From: Kitasatospora sp. CB01950
Lineage (GTDB): Bacteria; Actinomycetota; Actinomycetes; Streptomycetales; Streptomycetaceae
NCBI RefSeq assembly: GCF_001905465.1
Contig: NZ_LISX01000003.1
Coordinates: forward strand, 346,565 to 410,564
Length of the DNA stretch: 64,000 bases
Reading direction: 5' to 3'
Shown: in pieces, positions 17,135 through 26,128 of the stretch
Layout of the letters: each line of letters opens with the position of its first letter
Numbering within the stretch: the stretch's first letter is position 1
The notes under the pieces: generated by a model
The model's input: only the letters and a program-made list of their open reading frames with translations
What the model was told of the DNA's origin: nothing
The model's database searches: none
Made by a program: the position numbers and the translations under genes

Positions 17135-18967
17135 CTACGGGCAGTTCTCGTCGATCTTGTACTGGAGGGCCCGGGGGTAGTCGTGCCGGCCCAGGCGGAT
17201 GCGGGCCAGGACGGGGGCGTGGTTGAGGTCGTTGGTGGGGTCGGCGAGGTCGGTGAGGAGGGCGTCGAGTTCGGCGTGGGTGGTGAGGTCGAAGCCGTGC
17301 ATGCGGTCCTTCTCGGAGCCGAAGACCTCGGCGAGCTTCTCGTAGCGCCACGGGTGCAGGACGTTGTAGAAGTCGGCGCCGTCGGAGGTCGGGCTCTTGA
17401 AGTAGCAGGGCGCGACCAGCATTTGCTCGATGCCGTAGAAGCCCTCGTTGTCGAGGACGAAGATCACCGACCGCAGGTGCCGGCGGACCTGGGTGGAGAG
17501 TTCCTGGCAGATCTCCTGGAACGAGCCGTCGCCGACGAAGACCATGGGCCGCTTGAGCGGCTGCTGCCGGCCGAGGGCGACGCCGGTGGCGGCGCCGACG
17601 GAGTAGCCGATGGACAGCCAGCTGTTCTGGGCGAGGAAGCCGGAGCGTTCGGTGATGCGCAGGTTCATCGAACCGAGCAGGGCGAACGCCGCGTCGGAGA
17701 CCACGGTGAACGGGGAGGGGGCGTCGGGGTCGCCGCCGGTGGCCCGGTGTTCGAGGAACTCGTTGATGTGCTGGAAGAAGCTGTCGTAGGTGAGTTCCGT
17801 CGGGTAGTCGCCACCGGTCAGCGAGTCGAGGAACGCGGCGGTGGTGGCGGGGACGTCCAGGCCGGCCGCGCGGGCGAGCGCGAAGTGGTCGTCGGCGAAG
17901 GTGCGGCCCGCGAGGGCGGCGCTCAACGCGGGGACGAAGCGGCCGAGTTGGACGTCGGGGAAGTACATGGCGCCGACGCTGACGCCGCCCCGGGCCGCGA
18001 CGATCCAGTCGTCGCCGATGGACTGTTCGCCGTTGAGGTTCTTGGAGGTGGACCAGGTGCCGAGGCCGATCCGGCAGCCCGCGTGCTGGAACGTCCGGTA
18101 GATCTCCGGCAGGCTCGCCTTGCCGTTGTAGACGCCGGCGAACTTCGGGTGCCGCTCGGAGACCACGGACTTCGCACCGACGGTGGTGCAGAACTGGATC
18201 TCGGTGGACTCGACGAACTGCAGCAGCTCGGCTTCCAGCCGCTGGCGGACGAGTTCCTCGCCGGCCCAGACGATCGGCGTCCCGAAGGAGTGGATCAGCT
18301 CGACCGCCGCCGCGACGGCCTTGTCCAGGATCTGCTGGTTGCGAGTGGTGAACGGCCGCGCGTGCGCCCGGAGTTCGCCCTGCGGCGGTTCGCACGGCGC
18401 GTGCCAGAGGTCCTCCATGACCTCCAGGTAGACCGGCTTGCGCTCGGTCAGGCACGCGGTGATCGCGCTGTCGATCTGGGACGGCGCGAGCCCCGGGTTG
18501 GAGAGCACCTGCGCGTCGACGGTGACCTGCCGGTACACGTCGAGGTTGCTCTCCCGGCGCGGGCTCATGTGCGAGGTGAGCAGGCCCACCGCCTGGAAGT
18601 TGAGCCACTGCTCGTACGTCGGGCCGGCGTTGATCGCGATCAGCGGGATGTCCTCGACGTACGCGCCGCCGACGGTGTTGAGCAGGCTGAACGCGCCCAC
18701 GCTGTACGTCACCGCGACGGCGGCCGCGCCCTGGTCGGGCCGGTCCGGGGGGCAGTCCGCGGAGCGCACCCGGGCGTACGCGTCCGCCGCGTAGCCGCTG
18801 CCCATCTCGGTCGGGGTGCCGACCCAGCGCACCGCGGTGGTGTCCTGCATGATCGACAGGAACGGGCCGAGGAAGTCGCCCGGCACGCCGAACAGGTGCC
18901 GGATGCCCAGTTGTTCGAGCCTGGTGGCCAGGTAGCGGCCGACCGTCCACTCGCCTTCGCTGCTCAT
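17135..18967 (-). CDS. Thiamine-diphosphate-dependent decarboxylase (pyruvate/indolepyruvate decarboxylase type)
   Basis: 610 residues with the three-domain ThDP enzyme layout. The N-terminal PYR domain starts YLATRLEQLGIRHLFGVPGDF, with the catalytic-type Glu in TPTEMGSGYAADAY. A central domain follows. The C-terminal PP domain has the Mg/ThDP motif GDGSFQEICQELSTQVRR with Asn at VFVLDNEGF/IFVLDN. A keto-acid decarboxylase is the best reading, although the PP motif spacing and length (60 aa above the usual 550) are atypical. It is co-transcribed after the DyP peroxidase gene (40-bp gap). GAGAGGAATT precedes the ATG. Confidence 0.85.
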   Translation of the reverse strand: MSSEGEWTVGRYLATRLEQLGIRHLFGVPGDFLGPFLSIMQDTTAVRWVGTPTEMGSGYAADAYARVRSADCPPDRPDQGAAAVAVTYSVGAFSLLNTVGGAYVEDIPLIAINAGPTYEQWLNFQAVGLLTSHMSPRRESNLDVYRQVTVDAQVLSNPGLAPSQIDSAITACLTERKPVYLEVMEDLWHAPCEPPQGELRAHARPFTTRNQQILDKAVAAAVELIHSFGTPIVWAGEELVRQRLEAELLQFVESTEIQFCTTVGAKSVVSERHPKFAGVYNGKASLPEIYRTFQHAGCRIGLGTWSTSKNLNGEQSIGDDWIVAARGGVSVGAMYFPDVQLGRFVPALSAALAGRTFADDHFALARAAGLDVPATTAAFLDSLTGGDYPTELTYDSFFQHINEFLEHRATGGDPDAPSPFTVVSDAAFALLGSMNLRITERSGFLAQNSWLSIGYSVGAATGVALGRQQPLKRPMVFVGDGSFQEICQELSTQVRRHLRSVIFVLDNEGFYGIEQMLVAPCYFKSPTSDGADFYNVLHPWRYEKLAEVFGSEKDRMHGFDLTTHAELDALLTDLADPTNDLNHAPVLARIRLGRHDYPRALQYKIDENCP

Positions 18968-19007
18968 GTGGTCAATTCCTCTCCGGAACAGTTGAGTTGA
19001 CGGTCCG

Positions 19008-20498
19008 TCAGGAACCGACGGGCTTGTTGGGCAGGTTCCGGCCCTCGGCCAGCAGGCGCAGGGTGCTGATCGACGGGGTGAAGGCGTAGAGCGCGCCGGT
19101 GGTGCGGACGAAGCGCTTCATGTCGACGGTGCCGTGGGTGCCGTCCTCCAGACCGATCGAGGCGGGCCCGGCGAGGCCGACGACCTTGTCGAGGCCGTTG
19201 GGCGTGGTCTTCCCGGCCTTCGGGTCGCCGGGGGTGAAGTCGGGGTTGTCGGCCCAGTGCTGCTGGAGCAGCTCGAACTGCTGCTCCAGCGAGGTGCCGT
19301 AGCAGACGAACATCAGCCCGCGGTCCTTGCGGTCGTCCGCGCCGCCCTTGAACTCGGGGCCGTACGGGATGCCGCGGCGCATCAGGCGGTGGCTGCGGGG
19401 TTTGTGGTCGTTGACGCCGGCGAAGGCGCGGGGGTGGGTGCGGCGGATGTGCGCGACCCACGGGGTGTGCCGGCCGGCAGGGTCGTTGAGGTAGTCGAAG
19501 TCGTTGCGGTCGGAGCCGAGCCCGGTGACGGTGTCGCGGGCCGGGGCGAGCGGGGTGCCGTCCTTGAGCCGGCCGACCAGGCAGGAGCCGAGGCGGGTGG
19601 CGTCCATCGTCCCGGTGAACTCCTTGACGCCGTCGCTCACCGCGCGGTTCCAGCCCGCGACGTCCTGGCGCAGGCGGCGCACCACCTGGAGCGAGCCGTT
19701 CTTCATCCAGGCGGGCGCCGCGCGGTCGCCCGCTTCGCTCTTGTGGCCGAAGACGAACTCGCCGGGTTCGATCATCTCGGTGCCGGCGCGGTTGTCGCGG
19801 ATGCCCTTGCGGTCGGGGTCCTCGCGGTGGAAGTCCTTCACGCCGGGCTGCGAGATGCCGTCCTTGTAGCCGAAGTGCTCGTGTCCGCGGAGCGCGCCGG
19901 TCAGGGTGCGGCCCCGGTCGACGTGGACGCGGCCGATCCGGTGGGCGTGTTCGACGGCGTCGAGGTTCTTCAGCTTCTCGGTCAGCAGTTCCTCGGTGTC
20001 CGCGGCGACGATCAGGACGGCGTGCACGACCTGGTCGCCGGTGCCCGCGCCGAACAGCCAGGTCTTCGGGTCGCTGTCGCCGGTGTCGCCGAGGTCGGCG
20101 GCCCGGGCGGCCGCGCCCGCGGTGAACGCGGGGAAGGCGGCGAGGTCCTTCCCGACCTGGTCGGGCTTGGCGGCGACGGTGATCAGGCCGTCGAAGGTGA
20201 GGGAGACGCCGCAGCGGACGGTGGTCATCAGCGGGTCGCGGCCGAAAGCGCGGCGGGCCAGCGAGAACTGCTCGTTGAAGTCCTCGGTCTCGACGGTCGT
20301 CGCGACGGTGTTGAGGATCGCGGAGAGCCAGCCGCGGCCCGTGGCGGCGTCCGGGAAGTGCAGGTAACGGAAGTCGGTGAAGTCCTTGTTGAACGCCGCC
20401 AGGATGTTGCCCTGGATGTCGGTGTCGGTGCGGAGCTTCGGCCGGGGGAGCTGTTCGACGGACGGGACGGCGGTGGGACGGGCGGAGGTGGTGGTCAC
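19008..20498 (-). CDS. DyP-type heme peroxidase
   Basis: 496 residues. DyP signatures are DIQGNILAAFNKDF near the N-terminus (shared by the larger actinobacterial/fungal-like classes) and the family motif GYKDGISQPG, whose Asp is the distal catalytic residue (GXXDG). An AHIRRTHPRAF segment supplies the likely proximal His region. No Tat or Sec signal, so cytoplasmic, and no encapsulin gene nearby. GTG start with AGGAG upstream. First gene of a two-gene minus-strand operon with the ThDP decarboxylase, which suggests linked aromatic or keto-acid chemistry; that link is inference. Confidence 0.9.
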   Translation of the reverse strand: MTTTSARPTAVPSVEQLPRPKLRTDTDIQGNILAAFNKDFTDFRYLHFPDAATGRGWLSAILNTVATTVETEDFNEQFSLARRAFGRDPLMTTVRCGVSLTFDGLITVAAKPDQVGKDLAAFPAFTAGAAARAADLGDTGDSDPKTWLFGAGTGDQVVHAVLIVAADTEELLTEKLKNLDAVEHAHRIGRVHVDRGRTLTGALRGHEHFGYKDGISQPGVKDFHREDPDRKGIRDNRAGTEMIEPGEFVFGHKSEAGDRAAPAWMKNGSLQVVRRLRQDVAGWNRAVSDGVKEFTGTMDATRLGSCLVGRLKDGTPLAPARDTVTGLGSDRNDFDYLNDPAGRHTPWVAHIRRTHPRAFAGVNDHKPRSHRLMRRGIPYGPEFKGGADDRKDRGLMFVCYGTSLEQQFELLQQHWADNPDFTPGDPKAGKTTPNGLDKVVGLAGPASIGLEDGTHGTVDMKRFVRTTGALYAFTPSISTLRLLAEGRNLPNKPVGS

Positions 20499-20661
20499 GC
20501 GCGGGCTCCTCGGTCGCAGGCACGGCTGATCACATGGCGCGGTCGGCTCGACACTCCACGTTGCCGGGCGGTCGCGCGCGCCGCCAACCGGACATCGGCC
20601 TTCCGAACGCCGCCGGGAGCCGCAGGGGCCTTCGGGCGGGCCGATGGTGCGTCACCGAACC

Positions 20662-20751
20662 GAACCGAACGGATCCGAATCGAACCGAACGGATCCGAGT
20701 CGAACCGAACGGATCCGAGTCGAACGGGGCCGGGGCCGGGGCCGGGGCCGG
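20662..20751 (+). repeat. Tandem repeats of 20 bp followed by 6-bp repeats
   Basis: About three copies of a 20-bp unit (CGAACCGAACGGATCCGAGT) are followed directly by four GGGGCC-type 6-bp units. The array lies between the DyP gene start and the 3' end of the hydrolase gene. There are no spacers of constant size and no coding sense; it looks like slippage-generated intergenic repeat. Confidence 0.65.
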
Positions 20752-20760
20752 GAACGGGTG

Positions 20761-20787
20761 AGGCCGCCGGCGGTGTGCCGGCGGCCT
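20761..20787 (-). terminator. Terminator of the secreted hydrolase gene
   Basis: A perfect 11-bp inverted repeat, AGGCCGCCGGC-GGTGT-GCCGGCGGCCT, lies 47 bp beyond the stop of the minus-strand hydrolase. Confidence 0.7.
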
Positions 20788-20833
20788 CGGGTTGGGAACG
20801 GGCGGGGTCAGGTGTGGGGGCTGCGGGCGGAGG

Positions 20834-22024
20834 TTACGGGTGGAAGCTCATCTCCGGGTTGGCGGCGGTCGGCCCGTCGAGGAGCGGCTGCGGCCTGCCC
20901 TTCAGCTGGAGGTCGAAGAACGCCGCCACGTACTGGCGGGTCAGCTGGAGGCCGCGGGCGCCGGTGACGGTGGTGCCGGGAGGCTGCGGGATGCCCAGCG
21001 CCTCGGCGAAGAACGGAATGTCGGTGAAGGTGCTGTGGTTGGAGCCGTCCATCGTCAGCCAGCGCTTCCAGCCGTCGAGGCGCTCCCAGGTGTCCGTCCA
21101 GCTGGGGTCCTCGGGGCCGTCCAGCGGGTGGCCGATCATCATGAAGGCCTTGCCGTGCAGGCCGGTGGCGGGGACGGGGGAGTCCATGCTGCCGTCGAGG
21201 TTCACGCCGGCGCGGATCCGGGGGTCGGAGGCCAGGGCGGGTACGGCCGCCGCGCCGCCGGCCGAGTGGCCGCCGGTGCCGATCCGGTCGCGGTCGATCA
21301 GGTGCGCGTACTGCCAGGCCGGGTGCGGGCGGGCGGTGAGCTGGTCGATGACGAAGGAGATGTCCTTGGCCCGGCTCTCGTCCAGCCCGGCCCAGTCGTC
21401 CGGGGTCAGCCTGCCGCACATGACACAGGTGGTGGTGTGGCCGTCGGGGAAGGTCTCTCCGGAGTTCTCGTAGGTGTGGTCGACCAGGGCGACGACGTAT
21501 CCGCGGCTGGTCAAGTCCTCGGCCAGGGCGGTCAGTTCGGTGCGCGGCATGGTGAAGCCGGGGGAGAGCACCACGAGCGGGAAGCGGCCGTGCTGCGGGA
21601 GCGCGTCGGTCCGGGACCAGGTCCGGGTGCCGGTGACCGCCTCGGTGGGGACGGTGTTGCCGGGCACCTTCAGGTCGAGCATCAGCCGGGCCGCTTCGGG
21701 CGTCATGTACGGGGCGGGCCCGCCGGTGCCCCGCTCGGCGGGGTAGTACATCGACACCATCAGCTGGCGCGGGCCCGCGGACGGCACCCACGGGTCGGTG
21801 CGGTTCCGGTCCACCAGGTGCAGGATCTGCCGTCCGACCGCGTACGGCCCGGTGGGACGCGGGAGTTCGACGTGCACCCCCGCCGTGACAGTGGCGGAGG
21901 CGGAGGCGGAGGCGGAGGCGGTGGCCGGGGCGGGCGCGGCCAGTGCGGGTGCGGCGGCGACGACGGACAGCGGGAGGGCGAGCAGCAGGGCTGCTGCGGC
22001 GGCGGTGCGACGGAGTGCGGTCAT
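20834..22024 (-). CDS. Secreted alpha/beta hydrolase (PAF-acetylhydrolase/polyester-hydrolase-like)
   Basis: 396 residues. A Sec signal (MTALRRTAAAAALLLALPLSVVAAAPALA) is followed by an Ala/Ser-rich spacer. The hydrolase elbow is GTGGHSAGGAAAV (GHSAG). LVVLSPGFTMPRTELTALAEDLTSRGYVVALVDHTYEN is the typical first half, followed by acidic and His sites near NLDGSMD and DGSNHSTF. Relatives cleave short-chain esters, platelet-activating-factor-like lipids or polyesters. ATG at 22024; a GTG three codons upstream is possible. Monocistronic. Confidence 0.85.
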   Translation of the reverse strand: MTALRRTAAAAALLLALPLSVVAAAPALAAPAPATASASASASATVTAGVHVELPRPTGPYAVGRQILHLVDRNRTDPWVPSAGPRQLMVSMYYPAERGTGGPAPYMTPEAARLMLDLKVPGNTVPTEAVTGTRTWSRTDALPQHGRFPLVVLSPGFTMPRTELTALAEDLTSRGYVVALVDHTYENSGETFPDGHTTTCVMCGRLTPDDWAGLDESRAKDISFVIDQLTARPHPAWQYAHLIDRDRIGTGGHSAGGAAAVPALASDPRIRAGVNLDGSMDSPVPATGLHGKAFMMIGHPLDGPEDPSWTDTWERLDGWKRWLTMDGSNHSTFTDIPFFAEALGIPQPPGTTVTGARGLQLTRQYVAAFFDLQLKGRPQPLLDGPTAANPEMSFHP

Positions 22025-22806
22025 GGCGATCACCGTAGGTTGCCAGTACGGGAGTTGACGTCACGTCAGAGATGTAAGGGATTCCACCGAGGGCGGGCCG
22101 GGGCGGAGCGGCGGCCCCCTAGGGGAGGGTGCGTCGGCGGGAGGAGACTTGATCGGGGACGCACCACTCTGGCGTCACGGTTGACAGTGCGCAATCATGG
22201 TGGTCACCTGTTGACGCGCATAGATCGGACGAGCGGCCCTGCCGCGCGCCGTGGCGTGCAGTGACGGTCGGTCATGCCCGTTTCCCCGAGCGGAAGGACG
22301 ATGCCGTATGCCGGATCGAATGGGTGCCGCGCCTCCGGGGTGGGGGCGGGCCGTCGACGGAAATTCCGGCGGCCTTTACCGGAGTTGATGCTCCCGTTGC
22401 CTTCGCATTGCTCGTTCGCATTGCCGTCCGAGTGTGCGCGGTAATCGGTGGAACGGTAGGGGACGGGTGAGGTTTGCGCTCATCGTCCGTGCACGTATCG
22501 CCCGGTCGGGAAGCCTCGCGACCTCGACCCATGCTCAAGGCTGGGCGTCCGGGGAAGGTTGCCGGACGGTCATGAAAGTGTTTGCGGAAATTCGCTGAAA
22601 GGCCGCTCCTGGCCATTGACGTGACTCAGTGTCAGCTCGTACGGTCTGGCCTTGTCGTACTGGGCGGTAGCGGCCGAGCGAATGGGCCGGCCGAAAGCTG
22701 CGCCGAGTCGCCGTGGAAACCGTGTGGGTCGTGCTCCATCGATGGTCGCCGAGTGAATTCGGCATGCCTACGGACGGTCACGGGAGAGAGTCGGAAGGAG
22801 GGTAGG
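22025..22806. promoter_or_regulatory. Long intergenic region with a putative promoter for the RiPP SARP gene
   Basis: 780 bp without a convincing gene. TTGACG (22616) and TACGGT (22640) are spaced 18 bp and would start a transcript with a leader of about 155 nt before the SARP gene. Inside the spacer, TGACTCAGTGTCA (22622-22634) has short inverted ends and could be an operator. A second TTGACA is at 22181. The region is AT-richer than its flanks, as at a cluster boundary. Confidence 0.4.
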
Positions 22807-23850
22807 GTGGACGTGGCAGCGGAAGCCGGAGCCGGCAGCGGCGCCAGATTCACCGTGCTCGGCCTGTTGGCGATCGCCGACCACCGGGAGACCGCGGTCC
22901 TCCAACCCTCCAAGCCCGCCTCGCTGTTGGCGGCCCTGCTGACCAGACCGAACGCGGTCGTGCCGGTGGAGTCGCTGCAACGGGCGATCTGGGGCGAGGA
23001 GATCCCGGCGACCGCCAAGGCCGCCCTGCACTCCTGCGTGCTGCGACTGAGACGGCTGTTCGCCAAGTACGGCATCTCCGGCTCCACCATCGAGGCGCTC
23101 CCCGGCGGCTACCGGATGGCCGTCGACGCCCGCACCCTGGACCTGCTGGAGTTCCGCGAGCTGCTCGCCCGGGCCGGACGGACCGCCGACCCGTCCGCCG
23201 AACTCGCCCTGCTGCGTGCCGCGTTGGCCCTGTGGCAGTCGCCCGTGCTGGGCAACGTGCACTCCGACGTGCTGCACCGCGAGGAGGTGCCGCGGCTCTC
23301 CGAGGAGTGGCTGCGCACCGTCGAACGGGTCTACGACATCGAGCTCGCGCTCGGACGATGTCGCGACGTGCTGTCCGAACTGTGGCCGCTCGCCAGATCG
23401 CACCCCTCCCACGAACGGTTCTGGGAACAGCTGATCGAGGCCCTGCACCGCACCGGCCGGCGCGCCGACGCGCTCGCCGAGTACCGGTGGGTCCGCGACC
23501 ACCTGCGCGAGGAACTCGGCGTCGAACCCGGACCGTCCCTGCAACGCCTCGAACTCGCCGTCCTGCGCGGCGAATCACTGACCCCCGACACCCCGCCGGC
23601 CGTCCGGGAACCCGGCGCCGTCCGACTCCGCGCAGCGGCCGAGCCCGCCCGCGAACCGGACGGGACGACCGTCCCCGCCCCCGGCGAAGCCGTCCTGGCC
23701 GGACTGGTGCAGGCCGGGCTGCTCGCCGAAGGCCCCTGCGGGCACTACCACGTGCACGAGCTGCTACGGGCCTTCACCCTTGCCGCGGCGGGCAGTTGGG
23801 TCCGCGCCCCGGGGGAGCAGGACCCGGCGCCGCCCGCATCCTGCGCCTGA
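22807..23850 (+). CDS. SARP-type regulator of the RiPP cluster
   Basis: 347 residues. Residues about 15-110 are the winged-helix DNA-binding domain (FTVLGLLAIAD; VLRLRRLFAKYG; EALPGGYRMAV). Residues 115-260 are the bacterial transcriptional activation domain (RTGRRADALAEYRWVRDHLREELGVEPGPSL). No ATPase domain, unlike the larger SARP at 6.3 kb. The C-terminal 80 residues are Pro/Ala-rich and unassigned. GTG start with GGAAGGAGGG upstream. It lies 52 bp before the cyclodehydratase partner gene on the same strand. A matching direct-repeat box lies upstream of the precursor gene. Confidence 0.85.
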   Translation: MDVAAEAGAGSGARFTVLGLLAIADHRETAVLQPSKPASLLAALLTRPNAVVPVESLQRAIWGEEIPATAKAALHSCVLRLRRLFAKYGISGSTIEALPGGYRMAVDARTLDLLEFRELLARAGRTADPSAELALLRAALALWQSPVLGNVHSDVLHREEVPRLSEEWLRTVERVYDIELALGRCRDVLSELWPLARSHPSHERFWEQLIEALHRTGRRADALAEYRWVRDHLREELGVEPGPSLQRLELAVLRGESLTPDTPPAVREPGAVRLRAAAEPAREPDGTTVPAPGEAVLAGLVQAGLLAEGPCGHYHVHELLRAFTLAAAGSWVRAPGEQDPAPPASCA

Positions 23851-23902
23851 CCGCTTCCCGTCCGTGCGGCCCCGAGCCGCTCCGCTCGCGTACCACTGAG
23901 GT

Positions 23903-26128
23903 GTGAGGGACATGCCCCCGTTCGAGGAGATCGCCGACAGCCGTCCACGGATCCGGCGCGACGTGCTGTACACCCAGACCCCCGAGGGGGTGCTCTTCCA
24001 CAACGCCCACGGCGGCTTCGGCGTCACCGCCAAGGACGCCTACCGCTTCGCCTCGCTGATCGTGCCGCACCTCAACGGGCAGCACACCGTCGCCGAGATC
24101 AGCCAGGGCTTCGGCGAGCACCACCGCACCATGCTCGCCGAACTCGTCCGCACCCTCTACACCCGCGGCTTCGCCCGCGACGCCGGCCCCGCCCCCGAGG
24201 GCCCCTCGCCGCTCACCCCCGAGGCCGCCGCGCGTTTCGGCCCGCAGATCGAGTACATCGACCACTACACCGGCGACGCCGAGGAGCGCTTCCACCGCTT
24301 CCGCGACACCCGGGTCGCCGTCCTCGGCGACGACGAACTCGCCCGCTGGGCCGTGCTCAGCCTGATCCGCAACGGCTGCGCCGCCGTCGGCGTGCTCCCC
24401 GCACTGACCGAACTCGCCGGCTGGGCCGAGATCGAGACCGAGGCCGCCGCCCTCGCCAAGGCCGGCTGCCCCGTCCACCTGGCCACCCTCGCCGCCCCCG
24501 GCGACGGGCCCGGCTGGGCCGAACTCGACGGCCACGACCTGGTGTTGGTCACCGGCCCGGCCGGCCACCGGCAGACCGCCGACCTGCTGGAGGCCGGTAT
24601 CCCCGACGGCCGGATGCTGCTTCCGGCCTGGACGATCGGCGGCAACGCCGTCATCGGCCCGCTGATGTCCGCCGACCGCACCGGCTGCTGGACCTGCGCC
24701 GCACTGCGCCTCGGCGCCGGTGCCCGGGCCGGCGACGCCGCCGAACTGTGGGCCGCCCTCTCCCCGCTCGCCCCGCTGACCACCGGCAGCCGGCAGCCGC
24801 ACGGCCCGCTCGCCGCGATGCTCGGCAACCTGCTCGGCTACGAGGTCTTCCGGATCACCACCGGCGCCCTGCCCGCCGAGACCGACGGACGCCTGCTCGT
24901 CCAGGACCTCGACTCGCTCGACGTCGTCGGCGAACCCCTGCACCCGCACCCGCGCTGCCCGCGCTGCGCCGCCCCGCACGACGCCGACCTCGCCGGCCTC
25001 GACCTGACCGGCCTTGATCTGGCCGGAGCCGGACGCGAGGAGGACTTCTCCGCCGAGGAGGGCGCCTCCGAAGCCGCGCTCGCCGAGATCGACGACCGCG
25101 CCGTGCTGGTCGGCCCGCACGCCGGCGTGTTCGCCCGCTACGCCGACGACGACTGGCGGCAGACCCCGCTGAAGGCCGGCACCGTCACCCTGAACCTCGC
25201 CCCCGGCGTCACCCGCACCGTCTCCGCCGGCGACATCCACCACGTCGCCGGAGCCCGCCTGCGCGCCCTCTACCGCGCCGCCGAGGTCTACGTCGAGCAC
25301 GCCGTGCCCGCCACCCCGGCCGCCGAAGGCGCCGAACTCGACCGAGTACGACCGGAGTTGCTGAGCACCGCCAGCGGCCTGCCGGCCGGCACCGTCCGCG
25401 ACTGGAGCGAGGCCACCTCGCTGCTCACCGGCGCGCGGGCACTCGTCCCCGTCGCCGCGCTGCACACCTTCGGCCCGCACAACCGCGACCGCGCCTTCGA
25501 GGCCACCTCGGCCGGCACCGGCGCGGGCGGCACCCTCGCCGAGGCCACCGCCCGCGGCCTGCGCACCGCCCTCGGCCACGACGCGCTGCGCCGCGCCCTG
25601 CGCGGGCGCCTCGCGCCGCTGGCCCTCCCGGCGGAGATCCTCCAGCAGGACGCGCAGCTCGCGTTCCTGGCCCGCTCGGCGCACAACCACGGCCTGGAAC
25701 CGGAGTTGCTGCTGCTCGGCGGCCCCGACGAGCCGCTGCCGGTGGTGCTGGCCCGCGCTGCCGACGCCGACGCCGCCGGCGCCTCCCGCTGGACGCTCGG
25801 CAGCGGCCTCGGCCTGCGCGACGCCGTGCTGGAGGCCGTCCGCGACCTGCTCGCCGCCGTCCAGCTCGACCGCGACCCGGCCGCCGCCGCCCACGGCGGG
25901 ACGGACACCGGCGACCCGCTGATCGGCGAACTCGACCCGACCGTGCTGACGCCCGCCGGGACGGCCGGGGCGCAGCTCGGCGAGACCCTGGAGTGGACGC
26001 AGGTGCTGGAGCGGCTGCGCGCCGCCAGCCGCGACGTCCTGCTGGCCCCGTACGGCCCGGCCGACCTGCGGGCCGGTCGGATCGAGGTGGTCAAGGTGCT
26101 GCTCACGGACGGGACTTCGGATGCCTGA
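23903..26128 (+). CDS. TOMM leader-binding E1-like cyclodehydratase partner fused to a degenerate YcaO domain
   Basis: 741 residues. Residues about 8-95 form a PqqD-like RiPP recognition element (IRRDVLYTQTPEGVLFHN, LNGQHTVAEISQGF, LVRTLYTRGFARD) that should bind the leader of the precursor. Residues about 130-380 are the Ocin-ThiF/E1-like domain (RVAVLGDDELARWAVLSLI) with structural-zinc pairs CWTC and CPRC. From about 450 on, the order of segments (TSAGTGAGGTLAEATARGL; PELLLLG-PLPVVLARA; LGSGLGLRDAVLEAVRDLL) parallels the YcaO proteins encoded next, but the ATP-site residues are gone. It would present the precursor to the YcaO enzymes. ATG at 23912 is an alternative start. It overlaps the next gene by 8 bp. 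Confidence 0.87.
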   Translation: MRDMPPFEEIADSRPRIRRDVLYTQTPEGVLFHNAHGGFGVTAKDAYRFASLIVPHLNGQHTVAEISQGFGEHHRTMLAELVRTLYTRGFARDAGPAPEGPSPLTPEAAARFGPQIEYIDHYTGDAEERFHRFRDTRVAVLGDDELARWAVLSLIRNGCAAVGVLPALTELAGWAEIETEAAALAKAGCPVHLATLAAPGDGPGWAELDGHDLVLVTGPAGHRQTADLLEAGIPDGRMLLPAWTIGGNAVIGPLMSADRTGCWTCAALRLGAGARAGDAAELWAALSPLAPLTTGSRQPHGPLAAMLGNLLGYEVFRITTGALPAETDGRLLVQDLDSLDVVGEPLHPHPRCPRCAAPHDADLAGLDLTGLDLAGAGREEDFSAEEGASEAALAEIDDRAVLVGPHAGVFARYADDDWRQTPLKAGTVTLNLAPGVTRTVSAGDIHHVAGARLRALYRAAEVYVEHAVPATPAAEGAELDRVRPELLSTASGLPAGTVRDWSEATSLLTGARALVPVAALHTFGPHNRDRAFEATSAGTGAGGTLAEATARGLRTALGHDALRRALRGRLAPLALPAEILQQDAQLAFLARSAHNHGLEPELLLLGGPDEPLPVVLARAADADAAGASRWTLGSGLGLRDAVLEAVRDLLAAVQLDRDPAAAAHGGTDTGDPLIGELDPTVLTPAGTAGAQLGETLEWTQVLERLRAASRDVLLAPYGPADLRAGRIEVVKVLLTDGTSDA

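Noticed and set aside
19008..20498. DyP peroxidase as encapsulin cargo
   Set aside because: No encapsulin shell gene is adjacent and I see no typical C-terminal targeting tail.
20662..20751. Tandem array as a possible CRISPR
   Set aside because: Units are directly adjacent without spacers and shade into 6-bp repeats.
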